Below the pieces are notes generated by a model. It was given only the letters and a program-made list of their open reading frames with translations. It made no database searches and was not told where the DNA came from. 64,000 bases of DNA, taken from positions 3,307,860-3,371,859 of the forward strand of contig NW_020954681.1 in the NCBI RefSeq assembly GCF_900497805.2, written 5' to 3'. The translations under genes and the position numbers were made by a program. Shown in pieces: positions 1-11,160 of the stretch (position 1 is its first letter; every line of letters starts with the position of its first letter). Source of the stretch: Vombatus ursinus. Taxonomy: Eukaryota > Chordata > Mammalia > Diprotodontia > Vombatidae.

Positions 1-1072
1 GTAAACATGAAAGAAAAAGCATAAGAGACTTAATATGTTTAAACTGTCTATATCCCTAAATGGGACGATGATACTTGCAACTCCTAAAAACTTTATCATT
101 ATTATGGCAGTCAATAAGAGTCTACATAGACAGAGGGCATGAGTATATGTTGATTATGTTGAGATGATCTCCAAAAAAAGGGAAAGAGCAAGAAAAAGGG
201 ATGCACTGGGAGAAGGGAGAAGGGAAAGGTAGAATGGGGAAATTTTTCTCATAAAAAAATAGTCATGGAAGCAAGAGCTTTTACAGTGGAGGTGGAAATG
301 GAGGGAGTAGTGGACAATGTTTGAACCTCACTCTCATCAGAACTGGTTCAAAGAGGGGAGCATATACATATACATAAACATACACATATTTGTATACACA
401 CACACACATACACACACTCAGTTGGGTATAGAAATCTATGACTCAATAGGGAAATAAAAGGGGAAAGGCATAATAGATATGAGGTAAGATAATAAAAGGG
501 AAAGTGAATTAAGGGAGGTGATAGAAGAAAAACAAACAAAAGAAAGAGAAGGATAGACATAAGAAAATAGGATGGAGGGAAATACAGTTAGTAATCATAT
601 CTGTGGATGTGAATGGGATGAACTCACCCATAAAATGGAAGCAGATAGCAGAATGGATTAGAAGCCACATTCCAACAACATGTTGTTTACAAGAGACACA
701 CTTGAAACAGAAAGACACAGAGTTAAAATAAAGGGCTGGAGCAGAATCTATTATGCTTCGCTGAAGTAAAAAAAAAAGGCAAGACTAGAAATTATGACCT
801 CAGACAAAGCAAAAGTAAAAATACACCAGTTAAAAGTGATAATCAGGGGAAATATATATTTACTAAAATGCACCATAGACAATGAAGCAATATCAAAAAA
901 AAATTATGCCAAGTTTCTCTGATAAAGGCCTCATTTCTCAAATATATAGGGAACTGAGTCAAATTTCTCAATTGATAAATGGTCAAAGGATATGAACAGA
1001 CAGCTTTCAGAAGAAGAAACCAAAGCTACCTATAGTCATATGAAAAATTTTCTAAACCACTATTGATTTTCT
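1..1072 (+). mobile_element. L1 LINE copy A, first part
   Basis: The stretch matches the marsupial L1 linker between ORF1 and ORF2 (compare the reverse complement of 59505-60045), then a start of ORF2, then jumps near position 895 to sequence that in L1 lies close to the end of ORF2. About 2.5-3 kb of ORF2 is therefore missing inside the element. The copy continues at 1328 after a Mar-1 insertion. Many substitutions and in-frame stops show that it is old and inactive. Confidence 0.8.
590..893 (+). pseudogene. L1 ORF2 endonuclease-domain fragment
   Basis: In the + frame covering 655-760 the translation reads WIRSHIPTTCCLQETHLK and then a KIKGWSRIYYAS-like stretch. This aligns with the L1 apurinic endonuclease segment that carries CCIQETHL and KIKGW in human L1. 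The QETH glutamate and histidine are kept. A weaker match continues to about 893, resembling the segment before the catalytic core. The fragment ends abruptly at the internal deletion and cannot be functional. Confidence 0.75.
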
Positions 1073-1327
1073 ATTATTGTTCAGTCATTTTCAGTTGTGT
1101 CAAGCTCTTCATGACCCCATCTAGGGTTTTCTTGATAAAGTTACTGGAGTGGTTTGTCATTTCCTTCTCCAGCTAAATTTACAGATGAGGAAACTGAGGC
1201 AAACAGGGTGAAGTGACTTGCCTAGGGTCACACAGCTAGTAATTGTCTAAGGCCAGATTTGAATTCAGGAAGATGAGTCTTGCTGACTTCAAGCCCAACA
1301 CTTTATCCACTGTGCCACTCAGCTGCT
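1073..1327 (-). mobile_element. Mar-1 CORE-SINE inside L1 copy A
   Basis: The repeat reads from a BovB-like 3' tail (TTCAGTCATTTTCAGTTGTG) through the CORE region (ACAGATGAGGAAACTGAGGC) to a tRNA-like head ending CAGCTGC, so the element lies on the - strand. L1 sequence resumes directly after it with a short duplicated TTGA-rich target. Mar-1 is known as a marsupial CORE-SINE with an RTE/BovB-type tail. Confidence 0.85.
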
Positions 1328-2013
1328 TCACTTTGCTTTATTGACTAGAGAAACGCAAATTAAAAGAACTCTAGGGCAAAATTTCACATGTATCAGAAAT
1401 GACAAATGCTGGAGGGGCTGAGGAAAAATAGGTCCACTAATGAACTCTTGGTGGACTAGTGAACTAGTCCAAATCATGCTGGAGAATAATTTGTAACTAT
1501 GCCCAAAGGCTATAAAACTGTGCATACCCTTTGACTCAGTAATACCATTATTAGGTCTGTACCCAAAGACATAAAAGAGAAAACTTGTACAAAAATATTC
1601 ATAGCAGCTATTTTTGTGGTGGTAAAGAATTGGAAAATGAGAGGATGTTCATCAATTGAGAAATGGCTGAACAAGTTGTGGCAAATGATTGTACTATGTG
1701 TACTGTTATAATATGTGGCATATGAAGGAGTACTATTGTGCTATAAGAAATGAGGAGAGGAGTGCAATTAGAAAAAAAATGGAAAGACCTAATATGAACT
1801 GATGCAAAGTGAAATGAGACTGGAAGAATATTGTGCACAGTAACAGCAATGTTGTAATGATGATCAAATGTGAAAGACTCAGCTTCTCTGATCAATATAA
1901 TTATCCAATTCCAAAGGATTTATGATGAAAAAGTACTATCTACATCCAGAGGGAGAACTGATGAACACTCTCTACAAATTGAAGCATAACTTTCTCACTT
2001 TAAAAAAAAAGGC
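1328..2013 (+). mobile_element. L1 LINE copy A, second part (ORF2 3' end and 3' UTR)
   Basis: This is the degenerate C-terminal end of ORF2, including the DNA for the CTKIFIAA-like cysteine region around 1585-1610, followed by 3' UTR. It parallels copy B at 2014-2815 and the copy at 34381-35145, but with many more changes, so it is the older layer. It is interrupted at 2014 by copy B; its last part is at 3034-3175. Confidence 0.8.
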
Positions 2014-2815
2014 TATGTGGGAAAATTGGAACACTAATGCATTGTTGGTGGAGTTGTGAAATGATCCAACCATTTTGGAGAGCAATTTGGAACTATGCCC
2101 AAAGGGCTATAAAAATGTGCATACCCTTTGACCCAGCAATAGCACTTCTAGGGCTATATCCCAAAGAGATCACACAAACGGGAGAAGAACCCACATGTAC
2201 AAAAATATTCATAGCAACTCTTTTTGTGGTGGCAAAGAATTGGAAATTGAGAGCATGCCCATCAATTGGGGAATGGCTGAGCAAGTTACGGTATATGAAT
2301 GTAATGGAATAGTTTTGTGCTATAAGAAATGATGAACAGGCTGACTTCAGAAAAAACTGGAAAGACTTGTATGGTCTGATGATGAGTGAAGTGAGCAGAA
2401 CCAAGAGACCATTGTACACAATAACAGCCACGTTGTGTGATGACTAACATTGATAAACTTAACCCTCCCCAGCAATACAAGGATTTAAGAAATCTTCAGA
2501 GGCCTTGTGATAGAAAATGCTATCCACATCCACAGAAAGAACTATGGAAGTTGAATTGCTATTTTTTTTCTCTTCTGTTGAGTTTTGTTTCCTCTTTCTG
2601 GTGGTCCCTCCTATTGGTTCTAATTTTTACTTATAACATCACTAATGTAAAAACATGCTTAATAGTAATGTATATGTATAGCCTATATCAGATTGTGTGC
2701 CATCTTGGGGAGGGTGGTGGGGAGGAAGGGGGAGAAAAATTTTAAACTCAAAAGCATATGGAAGTGATTGTTGATAAATCAAAATAAATTAATAATTTTT
2801 TTTTAAAAGAGTGTA
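2014..2815 (+). mobile_element. L1 LINE copy B, 5'-truncated
   Basis: This 5'-truncated L1 holds only the ORF2 C-terminus and the 3' UTR, and ends in a T/A-rich tail near 2790-2815. It is inserted into the 3' UTR of copy A. It is much better preserved than copy A, which agrees with the nesting order. Confidence 0.85.
2037..2312 (+). pseudogene. L1 ORF2p C-terminal cysteine region (copy B)
   Basis: The 91-codon open stretch begins MHCWWSCEMIQPFWRAIWN and continues with IPFDPAIALLGLYPKE and CTKIFIATLFVVAKNW. Human L1 ORF2p has LHCWWDCKLVQPLWKSVW, IPFDPAIPLLGIYPNE and CTRMFIAALFTIAKTW at the same place, so the family is certain. The frame is lost near 2312, and a further conserved block (CAIRNDEQADFRKNWKDL) follows in the next part. 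Only the last tenth of ORF2 is present, so the fragment is inert. Confidence 0.9.
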
Positions 2816-2833
2816 TAAAAAATACTATAAAAG

Positions 2834-3033
2834 GGGCAGCTAGGTGGTGCAGTGAATAGAGCTCTGGCCTTGGAGTCAGGAGGACTTGAGTTCAAATCCA
2901 GTCTCAGACACTTAACACTTACTAGCTGTGTGACTCTGGGCAAGTCACTTAACCCTGATCACCTTAGCAAAAAAATAAAATAAAATAAAATAAAATAAAA
3001 TAAAATAAAAAATAAAAAATAAAAAAATATAGC
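2834..3033 (+). mobile_element. WSINE/WALLSI-type CORE-SINE with TAAAA tail
   Basis: The head reads GGGGCAGCTAGGTGGTGCAG and box-B-like TTGAGTTCAAATCC follows, then the CORE and CACTTAACCC. The 3' tail is a run of TAAAA units (about 2972-3025). The tRNA-like head, the lack of a BovB tail and the A-rich end point to the young Australian-marsupial class mobilised by L1. Confidence 0.85.
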
Positions 3034-3175
3034 TAATATGGAAATATGGTTTTGCATGGTTTCACATGTATAATTGATATCATTTTGCTTGTCTTCTCAG
3101 TGGGTGAGGGAGGGCTGGAAGCGAAGGAAAGAATTTGGAAGTCAAAATTTTAAAAATAAATGTTAAAATAATAAA
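3034..3175 (+). mobile_element. L1 LINE copy A, last part (3' UTR)
   Basis: The stretch matches the L1 3' UTR end (compare 34960-35110: a TTTGCATG/TTTACATG block, then ACATGTATAA, then AAATGTTAAAA). It is the remainder of copy A beyond the L1 copy B and SINE insertions. Confidence 0.65.
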
Positions 3176-3189
3176 TTGATTTTTATAAA

Positions 3190-4035
3190 TTATTGCAAAC
3201 TATTAACAATCATATCAGAGATTGCTTCTTATCACTAATAATAGGAGAAATAAAAAACAACTCTGAGGTTTCCCCTCATACTTGGCAAATTTGCAAAGGT
3301 GACAAAATACAGAAATAGTCAATGATGGAAAGAATGTGGAAAAATAGGCACCATAATACACTGCTGGTTAAGATGTGAACTGGTATAACCAGTCTAGAAA
3401 ACATTATGGAATTATGCTACAAATTGCTAAAAAAAAAAAAAAAAAGTCCCAAACCTTTGATGCAGAAATGCCATTGCTAGGCATATAAGAATGTCCAAAA
3501 AAAAGTCCCGTACACACCAAAATACTCATAGCTGCAACTTTTATTTTATCAAAGAACTGGAAACAAAGTAGATGTGGTGCATGGATATAATGGAATATTG
3601 CTGCAACGTAAGAATTGTTGACTATGAAGAATGTAGAGATACTCTTTACACCAACTGATGCGGAGTGAAATAAGAAGAACCAGGAAAACAATATACATTT
3701 ACTACTACAAAGTAAATGGAAAGAACAACAGTAACAACAAACAAAACCTTAAAAGGTACGTGACTGTGTTGACCCAGAAAATAATAAGAAAATTCACTTC
3801 TGTCCTTTCTCTGCAGAGGCATAGGATTATGAGTATGCGCTATCACATGCACAGTAAGTCTTGGTTGATATATTGATTAGTTTTGCAGAACTGCTTTTCC
3901 TCCATTTCTCTTCCTCTTCTTATTCTTCAGTATAAGGGATGGCACTCTGGATATGGAATGTGGAGGGATATATTCATAAATGAAGGTGATGTTAAAAACA
4001 AGAGATATCAATAAAAATATTTTTACAAAAGAAAA
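3190..4035 (+). mobile_element. L1 LINE copy C, old ORF2 3' end and 3' UTR
   Basis: The stretch at 3240-3290 is the diverged counterpart of the ORF2 segment before the cysteine region (AAAACAACTCTGAGG). It continues through the cysteine region with many gaps and an A17 run at 3430, then a 3' UTR with CTTGGTTGATATATTGATTAG. It ends near an ATCAATAAAAAT at 4010. It is a different, older subfamily from copies A and B. Confidence 0.7.
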
Positions 4036-5594
4036 TTCAAGGTGAAATGATGGCAAGAAAAAAAAATAATGCAAATGCCCAGGGCGATTGTGCAAGAAAT
4101 AGCAAAGCAGTACAGGGCAAGCTTGCTCATTCTCCATAAATTTACTCTTCCATGACACATATGTTATCTTCAACTTGACATCTAATATTAACAGGAGTTA
4201 TGTATGAGCTGAGATTTGATGTAAGAGATTGGGGAATTGATCTGAGTTAAGACAAATCATGAGGATTGTAGGTCGGATAAATGTGTGTGTCATCAGTGCT
4301 GGAGTAGTAAATCAGTCTGAAGAGAGAAAAAGATCAAAGGAAAAAAAGCATGGAAAGAAGGCTCATAGATGGGAGACAATAGGAATCCTCTACTTTGGGA
4401 CCGAGTAGTTCCATAAACAAAGTCTATTTAGCGCTAGACTGCAAAGGACCATCCTGAACCTTCCCTACTTTTAGGTATGAAGTATACACTTATTTGTTTC
4501 CTCCAAAGACATTCTCTTCTAAGTTTCATCTCAAACCAAGTATGAATGAAATGAATGTGTTCTTTCACCAATATTTGCATTTTAAACTACCTCCAGTTGT
4601 ATAATGAAACATGTTGTTCTCCTTAACAAAATCTAAGACTTCAGGATGGAAGTAATTAACCCTCACAATAGAAATATCAACAGAATTCTGCTTAATTAAT
4701 TGTTGCAGACATTAAGCCACAATGTGTACTTTACTCAAGTCAGGTGATACATATAGTCTCTCAAAATGCTTGGACCGAGCAAGTCACTCTTACAAGGCTG
4801 TAATGAGGAAATTTTACATGTAGGACAAGTTGCAACATTGGGGGCGGGGCGTCACTTGGAAATGCAGGACGGAAGAAACACATTTTAAGATGCCCCAGTG
4901 TTTCTTATCCGACGCAGAGGAAGGAAGCCTGGCCCATGGAGAGACTGCCAGGGGCTGGGGCAAGCAGGGAAAGAAGCCAACCAAAAAGGTGCTACCCCAT
5001 GTATTTCCTACATTTTCCACTGTGAGGCAAAGCCCTTGTCACCCTGCCCTGATCTAATCTAATATTAAAAGTCAAACTTAAAATCACTTGAGCTTGATAA
5101 TCTGGTCTAAAATTTTGTGCTGCTAACCTACAGAATATTTTATGGTCTACTGTTGACTTGGGGCTAAAAGTCAATGACACTTGAAGTACATTTAGCAGGG
5201 ATAAGCTAGTAGGCATTAGGCAAAGGAGAGAGAAGCCAATACTTCCAACTTTACTTTTGAAACCCTATGAATTTTTTCAATAACTGTTAAATTGGAGCAT
5301 TAACATGTTAAGTTCTAGGAGAAAATCGTATGGACGTAATCCAAGTCCCAAGTCAGATTACCTAGGATTACTGTGGAACCTTGGTGGAGGACACCAGCTG
5401 TGTACTGTCATCCATGCAATATTCCCACAGTAATCCTTATGATCCTGGTGAGTCATTCAAGAAAGAAATGAGCCAGTAGCTGCATGGAGGTTGCCATGTT
5501 GTGCAGGTAACCACAGAGTACACATAGAGTACATAGCCCAACCTAATCCTGCCCTCCTCCTAAACTTTGCCACATTATCTAAGTAGCAATTAAA
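4036..5594. other. Unassigned sequence, no gene seen
   Basis: There are no clear repeats and no credible coding exon. Short open frames around 4814-5216 overlap on both strands and have no recognisable domain. A small GC-rich patch (GGGGGCGGGGCGTC, 4841) could bind SP/KLF factors, but it is isolated. Confidence 0.4.
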
Positions 5595-5975
5595 ATTAGT
5601 GGAGATAGTTAGCCTGGAGAAGAGAAGGTTGGGTTGCTATTGGAGGGATAATAGCTCTCTTCCAGTATTCGAATGGATGTCACATGGAAGAGGAATGAGG
5701 CTTATTCTGTTTAACCTTAGAAAACAATCAGGAGCAATGTGGGGAAGTTACAGAGAGGGGGGTGCCATGTGGAAATAAGGAAAAAATGTTTTCCCCAATA
5801 ATTAGAACTAAGGGACTGCTTTAGGAAGCCCAGCCCTTCCTCATTGGTGATCTTCAGTAGAAGGCTAGGGGATCACGTATGAGGGATACTTTAGGAGAGG
5901 TGTGGCTTACACTAGATCTGCTCTGGGATTCCTCCCAACTCTGACATTTTATGGTTCCACAAGTGTGTCTTTCTC
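5595..5975 (+). mobile_element. L3/CR1 LINE 3' end
   Basis: The order AGCCTGGAGAAGAGAAGG, a CACATGGAAGAGG block, AATTAGAACTA and a final TCCCAACTCTGACATTTTATG is that of L3, the CR1-clade LINE of mammals. It has many changes and is an ancient fossil. Confidence 0.75.
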
Positions 5976-6364
5976 TTCCCATCCATATGCCTAGAGGTTG
6001 GAAATTCTTCAAAGGGGAGTCTTTCCAAAAAAAAAAAAACTTGGAAATTACAGACATGGCTGATCTCACACTAGCAGGAATCTAGGAACACATTTGAACC
6101 AAGACTGCTTTTCTATTACCTGCAGCCTTGTGGATGTGACTCTACCAACTCTTTGGAACTGCAAGTCAAGTAAACAAGCATTTATTGATTTGCAAATATT
6201 TTCAAGGGCCAAGGCACATATCAAATGTGAATACTACAAGGAAGTCTAAAATGGCATATGTCCAGGTATTGAGAGGTATCAGTAAGGGAATTAAAAAAAG
6301 AATTTTAAAGAAATATGACCGGTCGATTTCCCAAGGAGCTCTAATGCTTTGTCAATTTCCTTGG
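5976..6364. other. Unassigned sequence
   Basis: I see no repeat that I can name and no coding evidence. A short A12 run is at 6029. Confidence 0.35.
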
Positions 6365-6560
6365 CAACATGGAAAGAATATCAGATTTGGTGTCAGAGGA
6401 GCCCTGTTCAAATCCCAGCTGGGCCATTTCCTACTTGTATAACCTTGGGGAAAATCACTTAGCCTTGTAGGGTCTCAGTTTCTCCACTGTAAAATTGGTA
6501 GATTGGATCAGATGGCCTAAGTTCCTTACCAGCTCTAAATCTAAGATTTTATTATTCCAA
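6365..6560 (+). mobile_element. MIR-family SINE
   Basis: Typical MIR order: TTCAAATCCCAGCTGGGCC, CACTTAGCCTTG, GTCTCAGTTTCTCC, then GATGGCCTAAGTTCCTTACC and an ATCTAAGATT end. Confidence 0.75.
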
Positions 6561-6759
6561 ACCACATAAGATCATCTCTAATTTTTTAAGTATGTTTATA
6601 TCTTGATTTAAAATGCCGCACAGGAGGGATTTCTAGTCCCTTGTAGGTATGGGTTGCCATCCCCCTTGATAAAATAACAGAGCATAGGCAAGTAATTTGA
6701 GACCTTGTCAGTGTGGACAGCTCCTGCAGTGCTCCCTTTCACCAATGCAGATTAAAACT

Positions 6760-6905
6760 CCTTTATGACTTAATAGATAAACCTCAAGGAGTTTGCCTGA
6801 GACAGGTAGAGGTTAAAGTGACTTGGCCATGGAGACATAGATATTTTCATAGGCAGAACTTAAACTCAGGCCTTTCTGAATAAAAGCGCCATGCACTTGC
6901 AAAGA
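6760..6905 (-). mobile_element. MIR-family SINE, degraded
   Basis: A reversed CORE (GAGGTTAAAGTGACTTGGCC) and reversed box B region (AACTTAAACTCAGGCC) are visible. It is strongly diverged. Confidence 0.5.
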
Positions 6906-7555
6906 CTGCATCTTCATTATCCACATAACTGCCTTATTTTCTTAAAGGTAAATAGTTCTTTAAGTTCAGGATTTAATTGGAAATTAAAACCTCCATAAAA
7001 ACAACTATGCTTTCATTTGGATAAACTGCATTTGAAATCATATTTCCCAATCTTATTTTTTACATCACGGAGTATTAGTTCTAGACAGAGCCTCAATCGG
7101 GAATTGTTAGGTTGAACAAGGATGTGGTAAGAGCCCTCCTCACCCGTGATAATTATTCATTTATCATATAGGCTCATTGAAAAGCTCAGAGTGTATTCAC
7201 ACACTCAGGCATACACTGAAACCTTGCTCAGGCACTGTGTTATAATGAGAACCTTCTCTTGCTTCCTGTAATTAAATCCCATTGGACAGGGCAAAGGCAG
7301 AGTGTCAATGTGGCCATTTGGGAATAGTGGGACCCCAGTGTGGAACTAAAATGATAACAAGATTAAGGATCTGCCCAGCACCTAAATCAAGATCCCTAAT
7401 TGGAAGATAATGAATAGACCTTGGCACTTCCATCCCAGACTATTTGGGGGAAAGAATTCCTAAATGATTAGCATCTGGATTCGTTGCCATCTGAGCTACC
7501 AAACTTGCAGCTTACTAGGAGAATGGAGTCCAAGGAAGTGTTCTTCAGTTCTGTT
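6906..7555. other. Unassigned, repeat-poor sequence
   Basis: No repeat is recognised. The stretch is AT-rich without low-complexity runs and could be unique DNA. No exon is supported. Confidence 0.35.
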
Positions 7556-7559
7556 GATA

Positions 7560-7755
7560 AAGAGTCAAGAACAGTTGCCAGAATCACAGAGATCATCTGA
7601 CCCAATTCTCTCATTTTACAGTAGAGGAAATTGAATCCCAGGAAGGTAAGGGACTCACCCAAGGTCACTGAAATAGTTCATACAGCAGAAATGGAATGAA
7701 AACCCCAGTCTCTTAACTTCTGGTCTAGGGGCCATTGGCCACAGGGCTATAATGC
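7560..7755 (-). mobile_element. MIR-like SINE
   Basis: It contains TCATTTTACAGTAGAGGAAA, CACCCAAGGTCACTGAAAT and the end block TCTTAACTTCTGG, i.e. a reversed MIR/CORE-SINE. Confidence 0.6.
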
Positions 7756-7847
7756 CTCTTCTCCTTTGCTACTTAGTACCCTCATGGTCACTAGAACCTA
7801 AATCTAAAGTGCCATCATATGCTTTCATATGCATTTTCACTTGAGCT

Positions 7848-8095
7848 TGCTAGATGGCACAGGGGATAGAGTGCTGGACTTAAAATTAGGAAGATCTGAG
7901 TTCAACTCCCACCTCAGACTCTTATTTAGCTATATGACCATGGGCAAGTCATTCACCTCTCTCAGCCTCATTTTCCTCATCTGTAAAATGGGGATAATAG
8001 TAGTACCTTCTCACAGAGTTGTTATAAGGGTCAAATGTAAATACACGTAAATCACTTTACAAACTTTAACGTAACTACATAAAAGTTGTTGTTAT
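7848..8095 (+). mobile_element. MIR-type CORE-SINE (marsupial form)
   Basis: The head GCTAGATGGCACAGGGGATA is followed by GAGTTCAACTCCC, CAGCCTCATTTTCCTCATCT and GTAAAATGGGGATAATAGTA, then a 3' region with CACAGAGTTGTTATAAGGG. The CORE and long 3' arm fit the older tRNA-CORE class. Confidence 0.75.
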
Positions 8096-8142
8096 TGTTA
8101 TTATTATTAAAGTAGCTAATTAACCTCTGTGTGTGTGTGTGT
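8096..8142. repeat. Short (TTR)n and (TG)n microsatellite
   Basis: There is a GTTGTTATTGTTATTATTAT run and then seven TG units. It sits at the 3' end of the preceding SINE and may have grown from its tail. Confidence 0.8.
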
Positions 8143-9655
8143 TTCTGTTATTGGCTTCCTTCCCCCTGGAATTAACCACTTGTGGCAATGGCATATCCCC
8201 CTTCCTCAACTGCTGTTCTGGGTTCCATCCAGAGAGTATCTACTTCTCTCTTCTCTGGCCAGATTCTGCAGTCTTATATCTGGCCTTCACCTATCCTCTA
8301 TTTCTGTTCTTTGAGGTTCAGCTTTGGACAGCAGCTTGTTGGAAGTGCATGCCTTCTCTAGGCTGAGAAGGGGCCAAATGTTCATGCTACATATGCCCAC
8401 AAATTCATTGACACATATCCTCTAGACCACTTCAGGACCTAACTACCCAACAGTGACAGAAAAATGAACACACAACTCAAACTAATCTCTCCTACTAAAC
8501 TGTCCAATGACAACTTTGAATGCTCAGGTAGCAGAGGAAGTAGCATGGGCTGAGAAGAGAAGAGCAGACAGCAGAAGGAAGAGGCCACTTGAGTAAGAAG
8601 ATAGAGCAGTGACATATGTGATTATGTTGTACTCTCCCCCTCCCATGAAGCTTTTCCTTAGTATACAGAGTGACACTGTAATTTTTTAGTAACTGATATT
8701 ATGACATTCCTCCTATTCATACACAAATGGACTAATTACTATGAATATTAATTTGTGCCAGTGTTCAAAAAATTCATTAAGCACTTCTGTGAATTTTTAA
8801 AATGTGTTTCAGAAATCACTGAAAAATAAAATATGGAAAGACTAACTTGAAAATAGTAGTCTTATTTGATGAATCTGGCCATATTTCAGTTTTTCTCTAT
8901 GGGTTTTTTCGGGGCCCTCTTTAGGCAAAATATATCACAAATTATGCATGCTGTGTTTCAGAAATTAATGATCAGAACTAAGAATATTGCAATGTTGAGA
9001 ATTTCAACTCTCCAAGCAATATTTCATCTTTACCCACAAATATATGCAGAAAACAAGCTGATATTAAATTTCTCTTTTTTCATTTTGTGACATCAGTACA
9101 TTACTTTATTGGAAGAGGGAGTTCTGACTGTCACTTACCTCATCCCCCCAAAAAAAATCTTCTATAAAAATCAATTGAGAGGAAAACATTGCATTCCTAA
9201 ACAATCCTACCACACTCCACCCAGCCTTCACATCGCCCAGAAGAAGAGATGGAAAGTAATAATGGGAGAAATGGAACTGTCTCTCTATATATGATTTTGA
9301 TTTTTGAGATAGAAATAATGGAGGAAATACATCATATTCTTCAAAAAATGATCAAGCTCAATGTTCTATTGAAAGTTTTTAGCCCAAGTTCCAAGCCCCA
9401 TAAGGCTAATTTCTTACATCCCCAAGGAAAGAGCTATAAACTGGTTATTAACTCCCAGGGAAGGAGAGAAATATAGGAAAGGAACAAATAAAGTAATGAG
9501 ATTCAAGGGGACAAAAACCTCATCCTGATATCAAAAACTCATTTACTAGATGAAGGAGAATATACTCATTCATTGGTAAAATGTAAATATCTGCTTATCT
9601 GTCAACTTCTTGATGTGAAATCTATTCTGCAAGAAGAGATTTCATATATGTAAGA
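8143..9655. other. Unassigned sequence
   Basis: No repeat or gene is recognised. Open frames at 8866-9090 and 9249-9476 are short, lysine- and isoleucine-rich and without a domain, as expected by chance in AT-rich DNA. Confidence 0.35.
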
Positions 9656-9656
9656 A

Positions 9657-9673
9657 ATCTCTCTCTCCCTCTG

Positions 9674-9718
<45 letters not shown>
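9657..9718. repeat. (CT)n followed by (TG)n microsatellite
   Basis: A short CT run is followed by about twenty uninterrupted TG units (9677-9716). It is likely polymorphic. Confidence 0.9.
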
Positions 9719-10227
9719 GGTACTACCCCTTTTAGATGTATACTGAAAAGGAGCAGAAAAAATAATTTTTGTAAGAAAAAAACAAAATTCACTTATAAAG
9801 AAATACAGTCTGTCAGATAAAATGAAAGGGAGAGAAACAAACTGGACTGAGCTTGAGATAGAAAAATGACCCTTAGATTACTTTATTAAGAGGAATTGTT
9901 TGAAGGTAAAACAATGACTGAAGTAAAAATGGTTGCAGGGAATTGTGGTCTATCATCTCATTTACATGAGAATATTTTTAGCATTCCAAACTTGGTAATT
10001 GAGAAAATTATAAATAATATAGCTGGTTGGGGGTTATGGAATGACTGCATAATGAGTGTTGATTTCATACATCAAAGAAAATACATTTACTGAGCTTGAT
10101 CTCATAAGGTAAATGGGTCAGTGACCATCAAAAGGCATAGACGGATAAGACTATACTTAAGGCATTAGAAGGATCAAAGAAATCAGCAGGAAAGAGGAGA
10201 AACAGTCAGTGACAGGATTCAGTTCTC
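9719..10227. other. Unassigned sequence
   Basis: AT-rich sequence with no repeat or exon that I can name. Confidence 0.3.
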
Positions 10228-10340
10228 AGCCAATGAGCTTCTGGCAGCTGCTCTAGCCTTTCTCCAGCCAATGAGTAAAGCAATGCCTTTCCTCCAATCA
10301 GCAAGCTCCATGGGAAGTATAGGAAGCAGCAGCCACCTCT
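10228..10340. promoter_or_regulatory. Cluster of three CCAAT boxes
   Basis: CCAAT pentamers lie at 10230-10234, 10268-10272 and 10294-10298. The first two are in the same longer context, CAGCCAATGAG, and the third is CTCCAATCAGC; both are good NF-Y core contexts. A GGGAAGTATAGG follows at 10312. Spacing of 38 and 26 bp suits multiple NF-Y binding. This may be a promoter or the U3 of an old LTR; no transcript start can be read from the sequence. Confidence 0.35.
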
Positions 10341-10489
10341 GCTGGGAGCATTTTCTGTCTTGTGTTCCCAATTTCTTGTGACTTGTCCTGTGCTCAGCTC
10401 ATTCTCCTGCCTCTTCTCTTATTCTCATCCTACAGCTTCTTCTTAAGGGCAGGGAGCAAAAGAAGGAACAATAGATGTAAGTTGTAAAG

Positions 10490-10685
10490 CGGTAAATCTA
10501 AGCTTGGTGTAAGGGAAAATCTTCCTAAGGACGTGCTTCAGAAGGTTGTCCATTTCTCTTCACTGTCTTCAAGTATAAGTTGGATAAGGACCTGGGGGGA
10601 TATTTATGGAGTGGATTCAGGTATGAGTTGGACTGGCTGGATCCTTGAGGTCTCTTCCAGTCTGGGGATTCTGTGATTTATATAA
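10490..10685 (+). mobile_element. L3/CR1 LINE 3' end, partial
   Basis: It contains a diverged TAAGGGAAAATCTTCCTAA block, then GGTATGAGTTGGACTGGCTG and GAGGTCTCTTCCAGTCTGGG, ending GATTCTGTGATT, the standard L3 3' end. Confidence 0.7.
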
Positions 10686-10961
10686 GGTTTTTCATTGGTT
10701 TAATGGACCAGGGACCTCATAGGTATGGATCCTCTCACAATCAGTGCAAATAGCAACCCATCCACTTCTTCTGTTTGACTTTTGTCCGTGCTCTCTCATC
10801 AAAGCTCCACAGAACGTCTCCCCAATACACTCAGAGACCTTGCTGCCCTTCAGCAAGGTCTTTTAAAATTCTGGAGGTACTAGTTCAGCATTTAGCCTGG
10901 CCATCTGTTATTACTCCTTTCATTTCATCATGAATCTACCTCTTTTTCTGATCATGCATTT

Positions 10962-11160
10962 CATAGGCTCATAGATTTAGCTCTAGAAGCAACCTCAAAG
11001 GTCACTGAGTCAAGCTCCCTTATCTCATAGATGAAAAAAAAACTGAGGACCAAAGACATTAATTACCTTGGCCAAAGTCACCCCAGTAGCAAGTATCAGA
11101 GCTAGGATTAGAATCCAGATCTTCTCCTGAGTCAGGGCTCCTTCCATTGTACCTTGATGC
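10962..11160 (-). mobile_element. MIR3/Ther-2-like SINE
   Basis: It opens with TCATAGATTTAGCTCTAGAA and runs through CTCATAGATGAAAAAAAAAC, a GGCCAAAGTCACCCCAGTAG region and a GATTAGAATCCAGATC block. This is the common reversed form seen across mammals. Confidence 0.6.
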
